Shown here piece after piece: positions 1 through 8,284 of a stretch of 64,000 bases of DNA. The translations under genes and the position numbers were made by a program. Within the stretch, counting starts at the first letter, position 1. Each line of letters opens with the position of its first letter. The notes beneath the pieces are model-generated. The model did not search any database, was not told the origin of the DNA, and saw nothing but the letters and a program-made list of their open reading frames with translations. The DNA is from Streptomyces sp. NBC_01689 (GTDB lineage: Bacteria; Actinomycetota; Actinomycetes; Streptomycetales; Streptomycetaceae): positions 7,006,001 through 7,070,000 of the forward strand of contig NZ_CP109592.1 of the NCBI RefSeq assembly GCF_036250675.1, given 5' to 3'.

Positions 1-1248
1 GGTGCGGATGTACCAGGACGGCTGCGCGTAGTAGAGGAGCGCGGTGTGGCAGCGCCAGCAGTGCGGGTAGCTGTGCTCGTACGGGACGTGCTTGAAGAGC
101 AGTCCGCGGTCCTGGAGGTCCTCGGTGAGCTTCTCGTCCGCCTTCTTGAAGAAGACGCCGCCGACGAGCGGGACGTCCTCCTGGAAGGTGCCGTTCGGGC
201 GGACCGGGTTCACCACCGGCAGTCCGTACGAGCGGCAGACCTTCAGGTCGTCCTCACCGAAGGCGGGGGACTGGTGGACGAGGCCCGTACCGTCCTCGGT
301 CGTCACGTACTCGGCGTTCACCACGTAGTGCGCGGGCTCGGGGAACTCGACCAGCTCGAAGGGCCGCTGATAGGTCCAGCGCTCCATCTCGGCGCCGGTG
401 AAGGTCTCACCGGTGGTCTCCCAGCCCTCGCCGAGCGCCTTCCCGACGAGCGGCTCGGCGACGACGAGCTTCTCCTCGCCGTTCGTGGCGACCACGTAGG
501 TGACGGCGGGGTGCACGGCGACCGCGGTGTTGGAGACCAGCGTCCACGGCGTCGTCGTCCACACCAGGAGGGCGGCCTCGCCGGCCAGCGGACCGGAGGT
601 GAGGGGGAAACGGACGTAGACGGACGGGTCGACGATGGTCTCGTAGCCCTGTGCCAGCTCGTGGTCCGACAGGCCTGTCTCGTCGCGGGGGCACCACGGC
701 GCGACGCGGTAGTCCTGGACCAGCAGGCCCTTGTTGAAGATCTCCTTCAGCGACCACCACACGGACTCCACGTACTCGGGGTCCATCGTGCGGTACGCGT
801 CGTCCAGGTCGACCCAGTAGCCCATGCGGTTGGTGAGGTCGGTGAAGGCGTCGGTGTGACGGGTCACGGACTCGCGGCACCTGGCGTTGAACTCGGCGAT
901 GCCGTACGCCTCGATGTCCTGCTTGCCCGTGAAGCCGAGCTCCTTCTCCACGGCGAGCTCCACCGGCAGGCCGTGGCAGTCCCAGCCGGCCTTGCGGGCG
1001 ACGTGGTAGCCGCGCATGGTGCGGAAGCGCGGGAAGACGTCCTTGAAGACGCGCGCCTCGATGTGGTGCGCTCCCGGCATGCCGTTCGCGGTGGGCGGGC
1101 CCTCGTAGAACACCCACTCGGGGCGCCCCTCGGACTGCTCCAGGCTCTTGGCGAAGATCTTCTGCTCGCGCCAGAAATCGAGCACGGCGTGCTCGAGGGC
1201 GGGCAGGTCGACCTGGGCGGGCACCTGGCGGTACGTCGGCGTTGTCAT
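1..1248 (-). CDS. ileS: isoleucyl-tRNA synthetase, 5' part (gene runs off the left edge)
   Basis: Charges tRNA(Ile) with isoleucine in the cytosol. The 416 visible N-terminal codons are open to the window edge; a complete enzyme has about 1,040-1,050 residues, so the C-terminal 60% is missing. The protein begins MTTPTYRQVPAQVDLPALEH and contains the class I nucleotide-binding region GPPTANGMPGAHH (HIGH-type signature), then GWDCHGLPVE, then the editing domain (LVWTTTPWTLVSNTAVAVHP). The ATG lies 7 nt from a strong Shine-Dalgarno GGAGGAAG (1256-1263). That ribosome site is part of a T-box leader. Identity is seen directly from family motifs; only completeness cannot be judged. Confidence 0.96.
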   Translation of the reverse strand, partial: MTTPTYRQVPAQVDLPALEHAVLDFWREQKIFAKSLEQSEGRPEWVFYEGPPTANGMPGAHHIEARVFKDVFPRFRTMRGYHVARKAGWDCHGLPVELAVEKELGFTGKQDIEAYGIAEFNARCRESVTRHTDAFTDLTNRMGYWVDLDDAYRTMDPEYVESVWWSLKEIFNKGLLVQDYRVAPWCPRDETGLSDHELAQGYETIVDPSVYVRFPLTSGPLAGEAALLVWTTTPWTLVSNTAVAVHPAVTYVVATNGEEKLVVAEPLVGKALGEGWETTGETFTGAEMERWTYQRPFELVEFPEPAHYVVNAEYVTTEDGTGLVHQSPAFGEDDLKVCRSYGLPVVNPVRPNGTFQEDVPLVGGVFFKKADEKLTEDLQDRGLLFKHVPYEHSYPHCWRCHTALLYYAQPSWYIRT

Positions 1249-1560
1249 CAGCGAGCTTCCTCCGGCGGACTTTCTGCCTTCCGTCCGGAGGGACGAGAGC
1301 CCTTGCCGCTGCCCAGTAGCTGCTGCGGACGCCGTGTGCGGCGTGCTCCCGCGGTACCACCCTCCTTGGCTCGCCGGCACGTGCTGTGCGCCGGCGGGCC
1401 CCCTCATTGGGGTCGCGATGCCGGGTCTACTCGCCGCGGCCTGTCGGCTGCGGCTTTCTTCCGGCGGCTCCGGGGTGATCTTCGCGTCGCGCTGGCCCCC
1501 GGGCTTCCACCGTCCCCGGGTCGCTCCTGGCCGCGTACGCCGCTACTCGTCCCCATCCAC
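1249..1560 (-). promoter_or_regulatory. ileS T-box riboswitch (translational type)
   Basis: Leader that senses uncharged tRNA(Ile). The invariant T-box sequence AGGGTGGTACCGCG is on the minus strand at 1350-1363; its UGGU can pair with the tRNA ACCA end. A specifier triplet AUC (Ile) lies at 1477-1479 in a short Stem I region. Downstream, CCUCCGGAC (1283-1291) is complementary to the ileS Shine-Dalgarno region (1256-1270), giving a sequestering hairpin rather than a U-tailed terminator. This matches the known actinobacterial ileS T-box class, which controls translation initiation. The 5' boundary is approximate. Confidence 0.9.
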
Positions 1561-1877
1561 GCTTCTCGCTGGGCCCAGTGTACGGCGCCGCACGCACGGC
1601 GGCCGACCGGTTTTCCGGTGTCCTCGGGCGCCGCGGACCGGGGTGTCGCGGCGGCGGTCGGGCTGACCCGAATGCCGGGGCGCCGCGTCCCGCGTTCCGG
1701 GACGCCGGTCCCGGCGGATTACCCGGCGGGGAGCTGGGCACAACGCATGCAGGCTCGTCAGGCGGGACCTGCGTGGCGTCGGAAGGTGGGCGTGCCCCGT
1801 TGCCGCGGGCCGGAAGTCGATTTATCGTCCCAGAGCGATTTGCGCGCAAGATCACAATATGTGAAGGGGCCGCGGCC
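1561..1877. other. divergent intergenic region between ileS leader and traR
   Basis: This 317-bp stretch holds no gene that I can support. It must contain the ileS leader promoter (minus strand) and the promoter of the zinc-finger protein (plus strand). The only marked compositional feature is an AT-richer patch at about 1818-1860, which includes CAATAT at 1855-1860, a possible -10 element; no matching -35 is visible. Confidence 0.4.
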
Positions 1878-2822
1878 ATGGTGGCGAAGAAGACCGCCGT
1901 ACAGCAGTCGGCGTCCGGAAGGTCCACGGGTCCGGCGGCCAAGGACGTGAGCGGCAAGAAGAGTGCGCGGGGGGCGTCGGCGGAGCACGGGAACGGCGCG
2001 GCGCCGGCGGGCGGCGGTGCCGGGAAGAAGGCCGCCAGGAAGACCGTCGCCGAGAAGACGGCCACCAAGAGGACGGTGGCCGAGAAGTCCGTGTCGGAGG
2101 ATGCGGGCACGGCGTCGGAGCCGGGGCCGGAGGCGGGAGCCGCCGCGAAGGCCGCCGCGTCGGAACAGGCCGCCGGGAGCGCGGCCGGGAAGAGCGGTGG
2201 CAGGTCCGGGAGGACCGCCGTCGGCGCGGTGAAGAAGAGCACGGGCACCGCGAGGAAGCCCGCGAGCAGGGCGAAGAAGACGGCCGCTTCCGCGGCCGAG
2301 GACGCGGCCCGGGCCGCGAAGACGACGGGAGCCCCGACGGTGGTTGCGAAGAAGACCCCAGGCACGGCCACGGCGGCCGGGAAGCCCACCGCGCTCCCCA
2401 AGGCGCGGATCTCCGCGGTGGAGCCGGGCGAGCTCGCCGTCCGCCCGGGCGAAGACCCCTGGACCCCGGAGGAGGTCGCGGACGCCCGCGCGGAGCTGCA
2501 GTCCGAGGCGCTGCGGCTGAGCACCGAGATCACGTCGTCGGAGGAGTCGCTCGCGGGCCTGATGCGCGACTCCGGGGACGGCGCGGGCGACGACCAGGCG
2601 GACACCGGCACGAAGAACATCACCCGCGAGTCGGAGATGGCGCTGGCGGCCAACGCGCGCGAGATGCTCGTCCAGACCGAGCGCGCTCTGGAGAAGCTCG
2701 ACGCGGGTACGTACGGGCTCTGCGAGAACTGCGGGGAGCCCATCGGCAAGGCCCGGATGCAGGCCTTCCCGCGCGCCACTCTGTGCGTCGAATGCAAGCA
2801 GAAGCAGGAACGTCGGTACTGA
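1878..2822 (+). CDS. TraR/DksA-type zinc-finger protein with histone H1-like Lys/Ala-rich N-terminus
   Basis: 314 residues. The last ~33 residues form the C4 zinc finger of the TraR/DksA family (CENCGEPIGKARMQAFPRAT followed by LCVEC), and a helical segment (NAREMLVQTERALEKLDAGTYG) precedes it, as in this family. The first ~180 residues are low-complexity K/A/T/G with repeated AKKT- and EKT-type motifs, like bacterial H1-like DNA-binding tails. DksA proteins bind RNA polymerase; whether this one does is inference. The start is ATG with a GAAGGGG ribosome site 9 nt upstream. It is transcribed away from ileS and towards lspA. Confidence 0.85.
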   Translation: MVAKKTAVQQSASGRSTGPAAKDVSGKKSARGASAEHGNGAAPAGGGAGKKAARKTVAEKTATKRTVAEKSVSEDAGTASEPGPEAGAAAKAAASEQAAGSAAGKSGGRSGRTAVGAVKKSTGTARKPASRAKKTAASAAEDAARAAKTTGAPTVVAKKTPGTATAAGKPTALPKARISAVEPGELAVRPGEDPWTPEEVADARAELQSEALRLSTEITSSEESLAGLMRDSGDGAGDDQADTGTKNITRESEMALAANAREMLVQTERALEKLDAGTYGLCENCGEPIGKARMQAFPRATLCVECKQKQERRY

Positions 2823-2869
2823 CCGGCGTGGGAGGGCTCCTGCGCACGTGAATGCCGGGAGGTGTGACG

Positions 2870-2875
2870 TACCCT
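2870..2875 (+). promoter_or_regulatory. candidate -10 element upstream of lspA
   Basis: TACCCT sits inside GTGACGTACCCTCGTC (2865-2880). The same 16-nt string occurs upstream of the VWA gene at 60953-60968, which supports a shared promoter type. No convincing -35 is visible. Confidence 0.4.
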
Positions 2876-2914
2876 CGTCCTCAGTCAGGCACCTAGGTCG
2901 AGGGACTCACTCAC

Positions 2915-3577
2915 GTGGCAGAGGCGGAGCGCATCATCGGTACGCCGGATTCCCCAGGAACGACGGGGTCCGAGCCGGAGCAGTCCGACGCGAACACGAC
3001 GCCGGGCGACCGCTCCGGCTCCGGCGAGTCGTCCGCGGCCGGGGGGCCCGGGACGGACGACGGGGCGGCGGCCCCGGCCCAGCCGCCCAAGGGCAGGCGC
3101 AGGATCGCGGTCCTGTTCACCGTCGCCGTGCTGGCGTACGCCCTGGATCTCGTCAGCAAGCTGCTCGTGGTGGCGAAGCTGGAGCACCACGCGCCGATCG
3201 AGATCGTCGGGGACTGGCTGCAGTTCGAGGCCATCCGCAACGCGGGCGCGGCCTTCGGCTTCGGTGAGGCGTTCACGATCATCTTCACGGTGATCGCCGC
3301 CGCGGTGATCGTCGTGATCGCCCGGCTCGCGCGCAAGCTCTACAGCCTGCCCTGGGCGATCGCGCTCGGACTGCTGCTGGGCGGCGCGCTGGGCAATCTC
3401 ACCGACCGGATCTTCCGCTCGCCCGGCGTCTTCGAGGGCGCGGTCGTCGACTTCATCGCGCCCAAGCACTTCGCCGTCTTCAACCTCGCCGACTCGGCGA
3501 TCGTGTGCGGCGGCATCCTCATCGTGCTGCTGTCCTTCCGCGGACTCGACCCCGACGGGACCGTCCACAAGGACTGA
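2915..3577 (+). CDS. lspA: lipoprotein signal peptidase (signal peptidase II)
   Basis: Cleaves the signal peptide of diacylglyceryl-modified prolipoproteins in the membrane. 220 residues: a hydrophilic Gly/Ser/Pro-rich N-terminal extension of ~60 residues that E. coli LspA lacks, then four membrane segments. Family motifs are present: YALDLVSK (~75-82), [22 protein letters not shown] and FNLADSA. The catalytic aspartates are expected to be D179 (VVDFI) and D193 (FNLADS). Start GTG. rluD follows, as in many actinobacteria. The partner enzyme lgt lies 39 kb downstream in this window. Confidence 0.95.
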   Translation: MAEAERIIGTPDSPGTTGSEPEQSDANTTPGDRSGSGESSAAGGPGTDDGAAAPAQPPKGRRRIAVLFTVAVLAYALDLVSKLLVVAKLEHHAPIEIVGDWLQFEAIRNAGAAFGFGEAFTIIFTVIAAAVIVVIARLARKLYSLPWAIALGLLLGGALGNLTDRIFRSPGVFEGAVVDFIAPKHFAVFNLADSAIVCGGILIVLLSFRGLDPDGTVHKD

Positions 3578-3607
3578 CCGGGGCCTCACCCGACGAGGGC
3601 CGGTCAG
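3574..3607 (+). terminator. imperfect hairpin at the end of lspA
   Basis: CTGACCGGGGCCTC and GAGGGCCGGTCAG form an imperfect stem around a 7-nt loop. The left arm includes the lspA stop codon. No T-tract follows, which is common in Streptomyces. Confidence 0.45.
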
Positions 3608-3708
3608 AGCCGGACAGTACCGGTCGGCGCCGGACAGGACCGGCCTCCGGGACCCGCTCGTAGGCACTGGTGTTCGGTCACTGGTCCTGGGGTGTCCGGC
3701 CGGTCCGG

Positions 3709-3714
3709 CATACT
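3709..3714 (+). promoter_or_regulatory. -10 element CATACT for leaderless rluD transcript
   Basis: CATACT ends 6 nt before the GTG at 3721 and no Shine-Dalgarno is present. Transcription would start at or very near the start codon. Confidence 0.5.
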
Positions 3715-3720
3715 CGACGG

Positions 3721-4665
3721 GTGAGCACGATTCCCGAGATCCGTACCCTGCCCGTGCCCGACGGCCTGGAGGGCGAGCGCGTCGACGCCGTCATCTCCCG
3801 GATGTTCGGCTTCTCCCGCACGAAGGCCGCCGAGCTCGCCGCGGCGGGGAAGGTCACGGTCGACGGTTCGGTGGTCGGCAAGTCCGAGCGGTTGCACGGC
3901 GGCGCCTGGCTGGAAGTGGAGATGCCGCAGGCACCCGCGCCGGTCCAGATCGTCGCCGAGCCCGTCGAGGGCATGGAGATCGTGCACGACGACGACGACG
4001 TGGTCGTGATCGTCAAGCCGGTCGGCGTCGCCGCGCACCCCAGCCCCGGCTGGTCGGGACCGACCGTGATCGGCGGTCTCGCGGCCGCCGGGTACCGCAT
4101 CTCCACCTCGGGCGCCTCCGAGCGCCAGGGCATCGTGCACCGCCTCGACGTCGGCACGTCGGGCCTGATGGTGGTCGCGAAGTCCGAGTACGCGTACACG
4201 TCGCTCAAGCGCCAGTTCAAGGAGCGCACGGTCGACAAGCGCTACCACGCCTTGGTGCAGGGCCACCCGGACCCGACGAGCGGCACCATCGACGCCCCGA
4301 TCGGCCGGCATCCGAACCACGACTACAAGTGGGCGGTCACGGCCGAGGGCAAGCCGTCGGTGACCCACTACGACCTGGTGGAGGCGTTCCGCGCGGCCTC
4401 CCTGCTCGACATCAAGCTGGAGACCGGGCGCACCCACCAGATCCGCGTCCACATGTCGGCGCACCGCCACCCGTGCGTCGGCGACCTGACCTACGGCGCC
4501 GACCCCACGCTCGCCAAGCGGCTCGGCATCACCCGTCAGTGGCTCCACGCGGTCCGGCTCGGCTTCGAGCACCCGGGCGACGGGCAGTGGGCGGAGTTCG
4601 CGAGCGACTATCCCGAGGACCTGCAGAAGGCCCTCGACAAGGTGCGCGAGGAGAGCAACGCATGA
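3721..4665 (+). CDS. rluD: RluA/RluD-family 23S rRNA pseudouridine synthase
   Basis: Isomerises uridine to pseudouridine in 23S rRNA. 314 residues: an N-terminal S4 RNA-binding domain ([20 protein letters not shown], ~17-60), then the catalytic domain with [20 protein letters not shown]143 is the expected catalytic aspartate. The later motif [19 protein letters not shown] is also diagnostic. GTG at 3721 is chosen because it sits 6 nt after a -10 element and the upstream in-frame residues are not family-like. The stop overlaps the ATG of the next gene (ATGA). The exact rRNA target is inferred from family only. Confidence 0.92.
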   Translation: MSTIPEIRTLPVPDGLEGERVDAVISRMFGFSRTKAAELAAAGKVTVDGSVVGKSERLHGGAWLEVEMPQAPAPVQIVAEPVEGMEIVHDDDDVVVIVKPVGVAAHPSPGWSGPTVIGGLAAAGYRISTSGASERQGIVHRLDVGTSGLMVVAKSEYAYTSLKRQFKERTVDKRYHALVQGHPDPTSGTIDAPIGRHPNHDYKWAVTAEGKPSVTHYDLVEAFRAASLLDIKLETGRTHQIRVHMSAHRHPCVGDLTYGADPTLAKRLGITRQWLHAVRLGFEHPGDGQWAEFASDYPEDLQKALDKVREESNA

Positions 4666-5132
4666 CCGTCCCGTACACACTGCGGACGGCGGAGGACGCC
4701 GCCGACCGCGAGGCGTGCTTCGCGGTGCGCAAGGAGGTCTTCGTCGGCGAGCAGGGCGTCAGCGAGGACATCGAGTACGACGCGTACGACGCCGGGGCCG
4801 CGCTGCACGTGCTGGCGGTCCGGGACGACGGCACGCCGCTGGGCACCGGGCGGCTGCTGCACGGCGCGGACGCCGCGGCGAAGACCGGCGGCGACCCGGG
4901 CGTCGGTTCGCTGGGACGACTCGCCGTGATCAAGGAGGCGCGCGGGCTCGGCGTGGGGGTCGCGCTGGTCGGGGCCATCGAGGACGCGGCCCGCGCGCGC
5001 GGGCTCACCTCCGTGGACCTCCACGCGCAGACGCATGCGCTGGGCTTCTACGAGCGGCTCGGCTACGTGGCGTACGGCGAGGAGTTCCTCGACGCGGGGA
5101 TCGACCACCGGGCGATGCGCAAGACCCTGTGA
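4662..5132 (+). CDS. GNAT-family N-acetyltransferase
   Basis: 156 residues with the GNAT fold. The N-terminal strand/helix contains [18 protein letters not shown], the acetyl-CoA-binding motif A is [20 protein letters not shown], and the C-terminus has [19 protein letters not shown]. It resembles the ElaA/YjcF-like branch of small-molecule acetyltransferases, but the substrate cannot be read from sequence. It starts inside the rluD stop codon (4-bp ATGA overlap), so translation is probably coupled. Confidence 0.88.
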   Translation: MTVPYTLRTAEDAADREACFAVRKEVFVGEQGVSEDIEYDAYDAGAALHVLAVRDDGTPLGTGRLLHGADAAAKTGGDPGVGSLGRLAVIKEARGLGVGVALVGAIEDAARARGLTSVDLHAQTHALGFYERLGYVAYGEEFLDAGIDHRAMRKTL

Positions 5133-5153
5133 GCACTCCGGCGGACGGGGTCG

Positions 5154-5201
5154 GCCGGGAGAGGGCATCGGTGGGAGGGCCCTGCCGGGAGAGGGCATCG
5201 G
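5154..5201. repeat. two-copy 30-bp-period direct repeat
   Basis: GCCGGGAGAGGGCATCGG occurs at 5154-5171 and again at 5184-5201, in the intergenic gap before the antiporter gene. It is a local duplication with no known role. Confidence 0.8.
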
Positions 5202-5267
5202 CGGGGCGGCGTGGCAGGCTTGGGGCCGGCCCCTCCTTGATCGCCTAGACCTCGCGGAGCGCTGACC

Positions 5268-6854
5268 GTGGATCAGTTGGCCCTGTTGTTCATGCTGCTG
5301 CTCGGGGCCGTGCTGAGCGTCCCGGTGGGGGACCGTTTCGGGCTGCCGGCGCCGGTGCTGATGACGCTCCTCGGGATCGCGCTGGCCGTGCCGGACTTCG
5401 TGCCCAACGTGGACATCCGGCCGGACCTGATCCTGCCCCTGCTGCTGCCTCCGCTGCTGTACGCGTCGGTGCGGCGGACCTCGTGGCGGCAGTTCACCGC
5501 GAACAAGCGGCCGATCTTCCTGCTCGCCGTGGCCCTGGTGTTCCTCACCACGGCGGCGGTGGCGGTCGTCGCCAACACGGTGGTGCCGGGGCTGCCGCTC
5601 GCCGCCGCGGTGGCGCTGGGAGCGCTGGTCGCGCCGCCGGACCCGGTCGCCGCGACCGCGGTCGCGGGACAGCTCGGGCTGCCCCGCCGGCTGGTCTCGA
5701 TCCTGGAGGGCGAGGGTCTCTTCAACGACGTGACGGCCATCGTGCTCTACCACGTCGCGATCGCCGCGGTCGTGAGCGGATCGTTCTCGCCGTGGCGGGC
5801 CGGGCTCGACCTGGTGCTGTCCGCCGTCGTCGCGGTCGCGGTGGGGGTGGGCCTGGGGTGGGCCGCGAACCGGCTGATGGACCTGCTCGGTGACGCCACG
5901 CTGCAGGTCGGGCTGACCCTGCTGGTGCCCTACGCGGCGTACGTGCTGGCGGAGGAGCTGCACGGCTCCGGGGTGCTCGCCGTGCTCACCACCGCGCTCT
6001 TCCTCGCGGAGTACGCCACCGACGCCGACGACGTCCTGACCCGGCTCGCCGGGCACACGTTCTGGGACGTGGTGGACACGCTCGTCACCGGCGTCGCGTT
6101 CGGACTGATCGGGCTGGAGCTGCACAACGCGATCCGGACGGCGGCCGGACGGTGGGGCGAGATGCTCGGGTGGGCGGCCGCGATCGTCGCGGTCGTCGTG
6201 CTCGTACGCCTCGCGTGGCTGCTGCCGGCGACGTGGCTGACGAAGCGGCTGCACGCGAAGCGGGACTACGACGAGGAGATCCCCACGTCGTGGCGGGAGA
6301 CGGTGGTGATGTGGTGGTCCGGGATGCGCGGGGTCGCCTCGGTGGCCCTCGCGCTGGCGGTTCCCCTGAAGATGGACGACGGATCTCCCTTCCCCGACCG
6401 GGACGAGATCGTGTTCATCGCGTTCGGTGTGATCATGGCGACGCTCGTGCTGCAGGGGCTCACGCTGCCCTGGCTCGTCAGGCGGCTCGGGGTGCGGGCC
6501 GACGAGGACGTCGAGAAGGCCTTCGAGAAGGAGCTCGCGGTCCGGGCCGCCAAGGCGGCGAAGCGGAGGCTGAAGGAGATCGAGGAGGTCGAGGAGCTGT
6601 CGGAGGAGGTCTCCGAACAGCTGCTGCGGCGGGCCTTCGACATCGGGACGCGGATCAGTCCGGACCTGGGTGACGAGGAACGGCGCGAGGCGTACGAGCA
6701 GCGGGCGCGGCGGCTCAAGCGGGTCCGGCGCATCCAGGCGGAGATGATGAGCGCGGCCCGGCACGAGGTGCTGTCGGCGCGCAGTGAGCCGGGGGCGGAC
6801 CCGGAGATCGTGGACCGGGTGCTGCGGCATCTCGACGTGCGCAGCCTGCGCTGA
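5268..6854 (+). CDS. CPA1-family Na+/H+ antiporter (NhaP/YjcE-type)
   Basis: 528 residues, about 12 membrane segments in the first ~400, then a charged cytosolic tail with a probable coiled coil (KEIEEVEELSEEVSEQLL). Family motifs include LVAPPDPVAATAV (membrane-buried Asp) and GEGLFNDVTAIVLYHVA, with the ND pair used in ion exchange. It would exchange Na+ or K+ for H+ across the plasma membrane, and ion selectivity is unknown. Start GTG at 5268 with a weak GCGGAG site. The last codons lie inside a 27-bp perfect inverted repeat. Confidence 0.92.
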   Translation: MDQLALLFMLLLGAVLSVPVGDRFGLPAPVLMTLLGIALAVPDFVPNVDIRPDLILPLLLPPLLYASVRRTSWRQFTANKRPIFLLAVALVFLTTAAVAVVANTVVPGLPLAAAVALGALVAPPDPVAATAVAGQLGLPRRLVSILEGEGLFNDVTAIVLYHVAIAAVVSGSFSPWRAGLDLVLSAVVAVAVGVGLGWAANRLMDLLGDATLQVGLTLLVPYAAYVLAEELHGSGVLAVLTTALFLAEYATDADDVLTRLAGHTFWDVVDTLVTGVAFGLIGLELHNAIRTAAGRWGEMLGWAAAIVAVVVLVRLAWLLPATWLTKRLHAKRDYDEEIPTSWRETVVMWWSGMRGVASVALALAVPLKMDDGSPFPDRDEIVFIAFGVIMATLVLQGLTLPWLVRRLGVRADEDVEKAFEKELAVRAAKAAKRRLKEIEEVEELSEEVSEQLLRRAFDIGTRISPDLGDEERREAYEQRARRLKRVRRIQAEMMSAARHEVLSARSEPGADPEIVDRVLRHLDVRSLR

Positions 6855-6894
6855 GGGCGCGCGTCCAGGACGCGCGCCCTCAGCGCAGGCTGCG
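6840..6894 (+). terminator. 27-bp perfect inverted repeat covering the antiporter stop codon
   Basis: The left arm 6840-6866 and right arm 6868-6894 are exact reverse complements with a single A (6867) between them. The left arm encodes the last antiporter residues and its TGA (6852-6854). In RNA this gives a very stable hairpin, acting as terminator and 3'-end protector. GCGTCCAGGACGC from the hairpin tip recurs at 6892-6904. Confidence 0.8.
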
Positions 6895-6910
6895 TCCAGG
6901 ACGCTGGGAC

Positions 6911-6939
6911 GGCCGGTGGCCGGTGGCCGGTGGCCGGTT
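6911..6939. repeat. GGCCGGT short tandem repeat
   Basis: Four consecutive 7-bp units close to GGCCGGT, followed by degenerate GGTCGG units to about 6970. It lies in the convergent gap between the antiporter and the MscS-like gene. Confidence 0.7.
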
Positions 6940-7013
6940 GTCGGCGGTCGGTGGGCGGTCGGTGGTCGGCGGATGCCAGGCGGGAGGGGGCGTGGTCGTG
7001 GCCGGTCGACGGG

Positions 7014-8156
7014 TCAGCCGCGGCCCGGACCGGTGCGCGGGGGCCCGGAGGTGTGCGCGTGGTTGTGGCGGGCGGTCGCCGCGCCGTCGGGTTCCGTGCG
7101 GGTCGGGCCGGGGAGCTGTCCCGGTGGAAGTACCGCCTCCGCCGTGTTGACGCGGGGGAGGGCGTAGGGGTGCTGCTCGGTGAGCCAGCGGATCATCTGC
7201 TCGCGCACCGTGACCCGGACCGTCCAGATGTCGTCCGCGTCCTTGGCCGTGACCAGGGCGCGTACCTGGATGGTGTTGGGCGTCGAGTCCGTGACGGCCA
7301 GACCGTGATCACGGCCGTCCCAGGCCGGGCACTCGCGCACGATGTCCCGCAGCTTCTCGCGCATGGCCTCCACCGGAGCGCTGTGGTCGAGGTGGAAGAA
7401 GACGATGCCGGTCATCTGCGGGGTGCCGCGCGACCAGTTCTCGAAGGGCTTCGAGGTGAAGTACGAGACCGGCATGGTGATCCGGCGTTCGTCCCAGGTC
7501 CGGACGGTCAGGAAGGTCAGGGTGATCTCCTCGACCGTGCCCCACTCGCCGTCCACGACGACCGTGTCCCCGAGCCGCACCATGTCGCCGAAGGCGATCT
7601 GCAGCCCGGCGAAGAGGTTCGCGAGCGTGGACTGGGCGGCGACACCGGCGACGATGCCGAGGATGCCGGCCGAGGCGAGCAGTGAGGCGCCGGCCGCGCG
7701 CATCGCCGGGAAGGTGAGCAGCATCGCGGCGATCGCGACGACACCGACGACCGCGGTGACCACCCGCTGGATCAGCGCGACCTGGGTGCGCACCCGGCGC
7801 ACCCGCGCCGGATCGCGGTGGGCGTTCGCGTAGCGGGAGTACGAGGTGTCGACGACGGCCGTCGCGATGCTCACCACCAGCCAGGCGGCGGCGCCGATCA
7901 GGATCAGGGTCAGCGTCCTGCCGATGCCGATCCGGTGCTCCACGAGCAGTTCCGCCTCGTCGTACGACCCTCTGAGCAGAGCCGCGAACAGGACCAGCTG
8001 GAAGGGGATGCGGCCGCGGCGGAGCAGACCCCACAGGGAGGTCTCGCTGTGACGGTCGTCCACCCGACGCAACAGGCGGTCCACGGACCACCCGATGAGC
8101 AGTGCGAGCACGACCGAGCCGCCGACGACGATCACCGGGCGCAGTACGTTCTCCAT
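7014..8156 (-). CDS. MscS-family mechanosensitive ion channel
   Basis: 380 residues. The N-terminus is hydrophobic (ENVLRPVIVVGGSVVLALLI), with several membrane segments to ~165. The pore-lining helix and beta domain follow: ASAGILGIVAGVAAQSTLAN, then LQIAFGDMVRLGDTVVVDGEWGTVEEI, which is diagnostic of MscS (Pfam MS_channel). The C-terminal ~45 residues are a Pro/Thr/His-rich tail. It is expected to release solutes on hypo-osmotic shock. The ATG at 8156 is the first that starts the membrane region; upstream in-frame codons are not family-like. Confidence 0.9.
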   Translation of the reverse strand: MENVLRPVIVVGGSVVLALLIGWSVDRLLRRVDDRHSETSLWGLLRRGRIPFQLVLFAALLRGSYDEAELLVEHRIGIGRTLTLILIGAAAWLVVSIATAVVDTSYSRYANAHRDPARVRRVRTQVALIQRVVTAVVGVVAIAAMLLTFPAMRAAGASLLASAGILGIVAGVAAQSTLANLFAGLQIAFGDMVRLGDTVVVDGEWGTVEEITLTFLTVRTWDERRITMPVSYFTSKPFENWSRGTPQMTGIVFFHLDHSAPVEAMREKLRDIVRECPAWDGRDHGLAVTDSTPNTIQVRALVTAKDADDIWTVRVTVREQMIRWLTEQHPYALPRVNTAEAVLPPGQLPGPTRTEPDGAATARHNHAHTSGPPRTGPGRG

Positions 8157-8271
8157 GACAGAGAACGTAACCGGCCGCGGGCCGCGATGAACATGTGTTC
8201 TCGCGAGGGAACGGGGTACGCCCCGCGTCCGTCGCCCGGGCCCCGCGCCCGTCACTGTCGGTGCCGGCTGG

Positions 8272-8277
8272 CACCAT
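8272..8277 (+). promoter_or_regulatory. -10 element CACCAT for leaderless transcript
   Basis: CACCAT lies 7 nt before the ATG at 8285. The GGGAGG between them is too close to that ATG to act as a normal ribosome site. Confidence 0.4.
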
Positions 8278-8284
8278 GGGAGGC

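Noticed and set aside
407..1360. 317-codon minus-strand open frame starting inside the T-box
   Set aside because: Wrong frame over ileS. Its translation is Arg/Pro/Gly-rich, and the true IleRS frame is open from 1248 to the window edge.
46..1950. 634-codon plus-strand open frame across ileS and its leader
   Set aside because: Antisense shadow of IleRS with no ribosome site or recognisable domain; it also runs through the T-box and the divergent promoter region.
2848..3267. 139-codon plus-strand ORF overlapping lspA
   Set aside because: Out of frame with LspA motifs; Arg/Gly-rich shadow.
6930..7685. 251-codon plus-strand ORF starting in the GGCCGGT repeat
   Set aside because: It begins in simple-sequence DNA and runs antisense to the conserved MscS beta domain.
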